From the NCBI GenBank assembly GCA_017934745.1, contig JAGBIY010000011.1, forward strand, positions 79,178 through 143,177: a stretch of DNA of 64,000 nucleotides, in the 5' to 3' direction. Origin of the DNA: Treponema sp. GTDB taxonomy: Bacteria; Spirochaetota; Spirochaetia; Treponematales; Treponemataceae. Below are positions 60,242 to 64,000 of this stretch, piece after piece. The number at the start of each line of letters is the position of its first letter. Position 1 is the stretch's first letter. The translations under genes and the position numbers were made by a program. The notes below the pieces were generated by a model. That model made no database searches. It saw only the letters and a list, made by a program, of their open reading frames with translations, and was not told where the DNA came from.

Positions 60242-61447
60242 GTGCGGATTGTTTCTTTGTGGGGGCTTTTGCTGTGCGCCGCCTCAATCCTTTTCTCGTG
60301 CGCGACGAACGACGCGCTCCTTTCGGATTCGGCGTTCGAGGACGGAATCTACTCGTGCAGCTACGAGCGGGTCACGGAGAACGTGCAGACAGAAAGCCTC
60401 TATCTGAATTCCGGCATGGACTACTCTCTTTGGCAGAGCGGCACGATGAGCGGAACGGCGGTCGAAATGTCCGGCAGGAAATTCACACAGGGCGGATTCT
60501 ACGACGACGAGGGCAGGCTTTCCGGGCTTGAGCTCTCGATAGACGCAGACGGAACGATTTTTTCGGAGCAGAACGAAAGCGTGAGCGGAAAAGCCTACGC
60601 GGACGGCAGGATTTTCTGGAGCGGAGTCGTGGAAGAGCACGGCCAGAAGGTGTTCGTGACTGAATACGCATACCTCAGCAGAGTCTACGAAACATCGCTC
60701 GCCCCCTCGAAACTCAACGGAAAGTACAAGGTGAATCTCGACAGGAGGTTCGGGGAACTTGAGTTCACGCTCAAAAACGGAATCGCAGAATCGGACGTCT
60801 CAAAATTCATCGTCGACAAGAACGGAGAGTTCAGAAGCAGGAACAGCATGAAAATCGTGCAGAAGCTTGGAGGTGAATCCCAGGCGAACACGATTCTGGA
60901 TGTCGCAAGCTACGGAAAAATCGATTCTGACGGAAAAGTGACTTACAAGATGTACGCGGGAACTTCATCCGCTGTCGATTCGGCTGATTCCTCAAACGAA
61001 AACGGAACGCTCTCCTTCACCGGAGAGAAAGTCGCGACATCGGCAGAGGAAAACGTGAGCGACGAAGGGACTGCGGACTCGGCAACTTCTTCGGCAGAGA
61101 AAAAAACATCAACGCAGGAGAAGACGAATCTCCAGAAACCGAATTTTCCCCCATGGTACAAAAACGAAGTCGAGGAACGGAGCGGAAAACTCGTTTCATG
61201 CGCCCACGCGTCGGCAAGGGGAAAAAGCGTCGCGAAAAACATCGCGCTGACCACGGCACTCTCGAAAATCTCCAGCCACAAGGCACTTTCCGTGAAGTCG
61301 GAAAGCATTTCAAAACTCGACGGCGACACACGAAGCCTGATGGAATTGATAGAAATCATGTCGGAGAGAAAAATCGACTACGAAATCGAAGAAGAATACG
61401 CCGAAAAGGAAAGCCAGACCTATTTCGTAAAAATAAAGGAGAAGTGA
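60242..61447 (+). CDS. LPP20-like lipoprotein
   Basis: About 401 residues. The signal peptide VRIVSLWGLLLCAASILFSC (Cys about 20) is in frame with a GTG at 60242. No ribosome binding site is visible, because the upstream sequence is palindromic element H. Reading could instead start at an ATG inside the element (60107). Residues ~40-270 form beta-rich repeats (FEDGIYSCSYERVTENVQTE, GMDYSLWQSGTMSGTAVEMS). A Ser/Glu-rich linker leads to the C-terminal LPP20 domain (PPWYKNEVEERSGKLVSCAH ASARGKSVAKNIALTTAL). LPP20 proteins are surface lipoproteins of unclear role. It is coupled to the RNase H gene (2 bp). Confidence 0.72.
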   Translation: MRIVSLWGLLLCAASILFSCATNDALLSDSAFEDGIYSCSYERVTENVQTESLYLNSGMDYSLWQSGTMSGTAVEMSGRKFTQGGFYDDEGRLSGLELSIDADGTIFSEQNESVSGKAYADGRIFWSGVVEEHGQKVFVTEYAYLSRVYETSLAPSKLNGKYKVNLDRRFGELEFTLKNGIAESDVSKFIVDKNGEFRSRNSMKIVQKLGGESQANTILDVASYGKIDSDGKVTYKMYAGTSSAVDSADSSNENGTLSFTGEKVATSAEENVSDEGTADSATSSAEKKTSTQEKTNLQKPNFPPWYKNEVEERSGKLVSCAHASARGKSVAKNIALTTALSKISSHKALSVKSESISKLDGDTRSLMELIEIMSERKIDYEIEEEYAEKESQTYFVKIKEK

Positions 61448-61449
61448 AA

Positions 61450-62025
61450 ATGACACTCAAGGAAGAAGCCCACGACTTAATCGAAAAATCAAGCGAAGCG
61501 GATGTCAAGAAAGTCATAGCCTACCTTTCCTCAAAGCTCCCGAAAAAAGACGACGCAAAGAAGAGCGTCGATAAAAGCGAGAACGTCGTAATCTACACGG
61601 ACGGCGGCTGCCACGGAAACCCGGGCCCCGGCGGCTGGGGGGTCGTCGTAATCGCGGACGGAGAAGCGAAGGAAGCGAGCGGCGGCGAAAAATTGACGAC
61701 GAACAACCGCATGGAGCTCACAGCGGCAATCACCGCGCTCTCAATCGTCGCCAACACGCCTTCTTTCAGCGGCCGCAAAATCGAAATCAACACCGACAGC
61801 CAATATGTGAAGAACGGCATCACGGGCTGGGTCGCCGGTTGGAAAAAAAACGGCTGGAAGACATCGGCGAAAAAAGACGTTCTGAACAAGGACCTCTGGG
61901 AAAAGCTCGACGAACTGAACACGTCCGTGAAACCGCTGTGGAAATGGGTGAAGGGACACGCGGGAGTCGAGTTCAACGAGAGGTGCGACCAACTCTGCCA
62001 GGAAGAGATAGCGAAGTTCGAGTGA
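61450..62025 (+). CDS. rnhA: Ribonuclease HI
   Basis: Degrades the RNA strand of RNA-DNA hybrids, e.g. at replication primers and R-loops. 191 residues. A roughly 45-residue acidic helical extension (EEAHDLIEKSSEADVKKVIA) precedes the catalytic domain, which shows all four metal ligands: YTDGGCHGNPGPGGWG (Asp51), NRMELTAAITAL (Glu89), INTDSQYVKNGI (Asp116) and NERCDQLCQEE (Asp180). The extension is unusual and may mediate interaction. It starts 2 bp after the LPP20-like gene. Confidence 0.95.
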   Translation: MTLKEEAHDLIEKSSEADVKKVIAYLSSKLPKKDDAKKSVDKSENVVIYTDGGCHGNPGPGGWGVVVIADGEAKEASGGEKLTTNNRMELTAAITALSIVANTPSFSGRKIEINTDSQYVKNGITGWVAGWKKNGWKTSAKKDVLNKDLWEKLDELNTSVKPLWKWVKGHAGVEFNERCDQLCQEEIAKFE

Positions 62026-62115
62026 AAAATTTCTTGCCGATTCAAGCGTTCGTTATTAATTTCATTTTCAGAAGCAAAAAATAACTGCGAATTTTCGCAT
62101 CAGGAGAACAAAAAA

Positions 62116-63747
62116 ATGGCTAAACAGTTGGTTTTCAATGAAGAAGCTAGAAAAAAGATGCTTTCAGGCGTCGAGCAGATTGCGCGCGCAGTGAAAGTCA
62201 CACTCGGACCTTGCGGAAGGCTCGTAATGCTCGACAAGAAATTCGGAGCGCCGACAATCACGAAGGACGGAGTTTCAGTAGCGAAAGAAGTTGAATTGAA
62301 GGACCCATTCGAGAACATGGGCGCGCAGCTTGTAAAGGAAGTTTCTTCAAAGACGAACGACGTCGCTGGAGACGGAACGACAACAGCAACAGTTTTGGCA
62401 TACGCAATCGTCCGCGAGGGACTCAAGGCTGTCTCGGCAGGAATGACACCAATCGAAATCAAGCGCGGAATCGACAAGGCTGTCGCAATCGCGGTCGACT
62501 CAATCAAGAAGAACTCGCGCGCCGTCAAAGGCTCGGAGGACATCACGCACGTCGCTACAATCTCCGCGAACAACGACCCAGAAATCGGTAAAATCCTCGC
62601 TGACGCAATCGAGAAGGTCGGAAAGGACGGAGTCATCACAGTCGAAGAGTCAAAGAACATGGACACGACTGTCAAGACTGTTGAAGGAATGCAGTTCGAC
62701 AGAGGATACATCTCTTCATACTTCGTTACAGATCGCGAGAGAATGGAAGTCAACTACAACGACGCATACGTCCTCATCCACGACAAGAAGATTTCCACGA
62801 TGAAAGACCTTCTTCCGTTGCTCGAGAAAGTCGCGCAGACAGGAAAGCCGCTCGTCATCATCTGCGAGGACATGGACGGAGAGGCTTTGGCGACACTCGT
62901 CCTGAACTCAATCCGCGGAACGCTCAAGGTCGTTGCCGTGAAGGCACCGGGCTTCGGCGACAGAAGAAAGGAGATGCTCCAGGACATCGCAATCCTCACA
63001 GGCGGCCAGGTCATCACAGAGGAGCTTGGACTCAAGCTTGAGACTACAGAGTTGAGCCAGCTCGGACAGGTCAAATCCGCAAAAATCGACAAGGACAACA
63101 CAGTTCTCGTCGACGGCGCCGGCGAAAAGACAGCAATCGCTAACCGCATCACAGAAATCAAGGCTCAGATTGAGAAGGCGACATCAGACTACGACAAGGA
63201 GAAGCTCAAGGAACGCTTGGCGAAACTCTCTGGCGGAGTCGCGGTCATCAACATCGGAGCCATCACAGAGACCGAGATGAAAGAGAAGAAGTTCCGCGTG
63301 GAGGACACTCTCGCGGCGACACGCGCGGCTCTTGAGGAAGGAATCGTACCGGGCGGCGGAATCGCTTTGATTGAGGCTTCAAAGGCCTTGACGGACGAGG
63401 TCGCCTCATCGCTCTCCGAGGACGAGAAGGCCGGATTCAGAATCGTCAAGAGGGCGTTGGAAGAGCCAATCCGCCAGATTGCTGACAACGCGGGAGTCGA
63501 CGGTGCCGTAATCGCCGACAAGGCAAAGTCCGCTGCGAAGGGAACAGGCTACAACGCCTACACAGGCGAGTGGGTGGACATGATGGAAGCGGGCGTCATC
63601 GACCCTGCCAAAGTCACACGCTCAGCTTTGCAGAATGCGGCTTCTGTCGCCGGAATGCTCCTCACGACAGAGTGCGCAATCACCGACATCCCGGAACCAC
63701 CGGCACCACAGCCAGCGCAGCCAGGCATGGGAGGAATGGACTACTAA
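62116..63747 (+). CDS. groEL: Chaperonin GroEL (Hsp60)
   Basis: ATP-driven folding chaperone forming double heptameric rings. The 543-residue protein is full length: [20 protein letters not shown] at the start, [20 protein letters not shown], the ATP-binding [15 protein letters not shown] near residue 85, and [11 protein letters not shown] near 197. The apical domain is followed by [15 protein letters not shown] near 400 and the C-terminal GGM tail (PGMGGMDY). No groES gene is adjacent. It has a normal ribosome binding site (AGGAG) and strongly biased codons. No CIRCE repeat was seen in the 90-bp leader; only TGCGAA/TTCGCA is present. Confidence 0.97.
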   Translation: MAKQLVFNEEARKKMLSGVEQIARAVKVTLGPCGRLVMLDKKFGAPTITKDGVSVAKEVELKDPFENMGAQLVKEVSSKTNDVAGDGTTTATVLAYAIVREGLKAVSAGMTPIEIKRGIDKAVAIAVDSIKKNSRAVKGSEDITHVATISANNDPEIGKILADAIEKVGKDGVITVEESKNMDTTVKTVEGMQFDRGYISSYFVTDRERMEVNYNDAYVLIHDKKISTMKDLLPLLEKVAQTGKPLVIICEDMDGEALATLVLNSIRGTLKVVAVKAPGFGDRRKEMLQDIAILTGGQVITEELGLKLETTELSQLGQVKSAKIDKDNTVLVDGAGEKTAIANRITEIKAQIEKATSDYDKEKLKERLAKLSGGVAVINIGAITETEMKEKKFRVEDTLAATRAALEEGIVPGGGIALIEASKALTDEVASSLSEDEKAGFRIVKRALEEPIRQIADNAGVDGAVIADKAKSAAKGTGYNAYTGEWVDMMEAGVIDPAKVTRSALQNAASVAGMLLTTECAITDIPEPPAPQPAQPGMGGMDY

Positions 63748-63773
63748 AAAAAACAGGCATCAGATGAATCACT

Positions 63774-63826
63774 AAAATCGCCGCCGCCCGCGAACGAACT
63801 TTGCGGGCGGCGGCGATTTTTTTTTC
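63774..63826 (+). terminator. Terminator of groEL
   Basis: ATCGCCGCCGCCCGC pairs with GCGGGCGGCGGCGAT, followed by nine T residues. Strong intrinsic terminator. Confidence 0.92.
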
Positions 63827-63859
63827 TCATTCGCATGATTCCACCATAGACTCTGAATA

Positions 63860-64000
63860 CTAGGTCGAATGTCGAGTTTCTGCATATCGTAGTTGCAGAA
63901 ACAAGCTCCCAGCGGGAACCCGTCCATCAAAACGGCAGTACCGCTTCGCGGTGGCTGAGTGTTTTGATGGACGGAACCCCGCTTCCGCTCGTTTCTGCCA
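63860..64000 (-). repeat. Palindromic element, copy I (cut by window edge)
   Basis: It begins TAGGTCGAATGTCGAG in the inverse orientation, with the stem GTCCATCAAAAC/GTTTTGATGGAC and the central hairpin ACCGCTTCGCGGT. It runs to the end of the window within GCTCGTTTCTGCC. Confidence 0.9.

Noticed and set aside
62026-62115. CIRCE operator before groEL
   Set aside because: No TTAGCACTC/GAGTGCTAA inverted repeat is present; only a 6-bp TGCGAA/TTCGCA stem is seen.
1-64000. tRNA, rRNA or other standard RNA genes
   Set aside because: All intergenic regions were read for cloverleaf or rRNA-like sequence and none was recognised. A covariance-model scan would be decisive.

Overview
The window is about 64 kb of moderately GC-rich bacterial chromosome. 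It most likely comes from an anaerobic, host- or rumen-associated Treponema-type spirochaete. This is an inference from content: many lipoproteins with loose spirochaete-style lipoboxes (SC, AC or GC), an XPB-type helicase with its partner protein, an LPP20-type lipoprotein, porin-like beta-barrels, a Cache chemoreceptor and an HD-GYP protein. Fermentative pyruvate formate-lyase with its activase and an iron alcohol dehydrogenase fit the same picture. No rRNA, tRNA or CRISPR array was seen.

Layout. 1-8.5 kb: the 5' end of polA, an ApbE-like lipoprotein, a dicarboxylate-type symporter, MgtC, and the XPB helicase plus partner. 8.5-11.3 kb: a BspA-type leucine-rich-repeat gene and a GIY-YIG nuclease gene, embedded in arrays of a short fold-back repeat. 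11.3-18 kb: a long minus-strand run serC-serA-ABC transporter (binding protein, permease, ATPase)-methyltransferase. 18-21.5 kb: a DUF2207 membrane protein and rex. 21.5-24.7 kb: an accessory stretch with small orphan genes, gene relics, chained palindromes and an Rpn-type nuclease. 24.8-29.7 kb: MATE pump, HD-GYP protein and ilvC. 29.7-34.9 kb: a second accessory stretch with an AT-rich PLD/zinc-ribbon gene, alcohol dehydrogenase, two palindromic elements, a small HTH regulator and an ATPase/nuclease pair that looks like a defence module. 34.9-49.8 kb: parAB, lrgAB, a fabF-like synthase, radical SAM protein, chemoreceptor, PTS IIA, lytic transglycosylase, pyruvate formate-lyase activase, a second Rpn gene and a porin. 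49.8-64 kb: nitroreductase, pyruvate formate-lyase, two paralogous solute-binding lipoproteins, envelope proteins, a D,D-carboxypeptidase-like protein, LPP20-like protein, RNase H and groEL.

The most striking feature is a family of roughly 165-200 bp intergenic palindromic elements. It has nine full, partial or miniature copies here (near 14.3, 18.1, 20.1, 32.5, 32.7, 39.7, 50.8, 60.1 and 63.9 kb). They share about 20-bp terminal inverted repeats and a central GC-rich hairpin, while the stem between is rewritten in compensated pairs from copy to copy. A second, unrelated family (core TGAGCGnAGTCGAA) sits in terminator loops and forms arrays on both sides of the GIY-YIG gene, whose last third is translated repeat.

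A third pattern is regulatory. At least nine genes have a recognisable -10 box ending 6-9 nt before the start codon and no Shine-Dalgarno sequence, which suggests leaderless transcripts. Other genes have normal ribosome binding sites.
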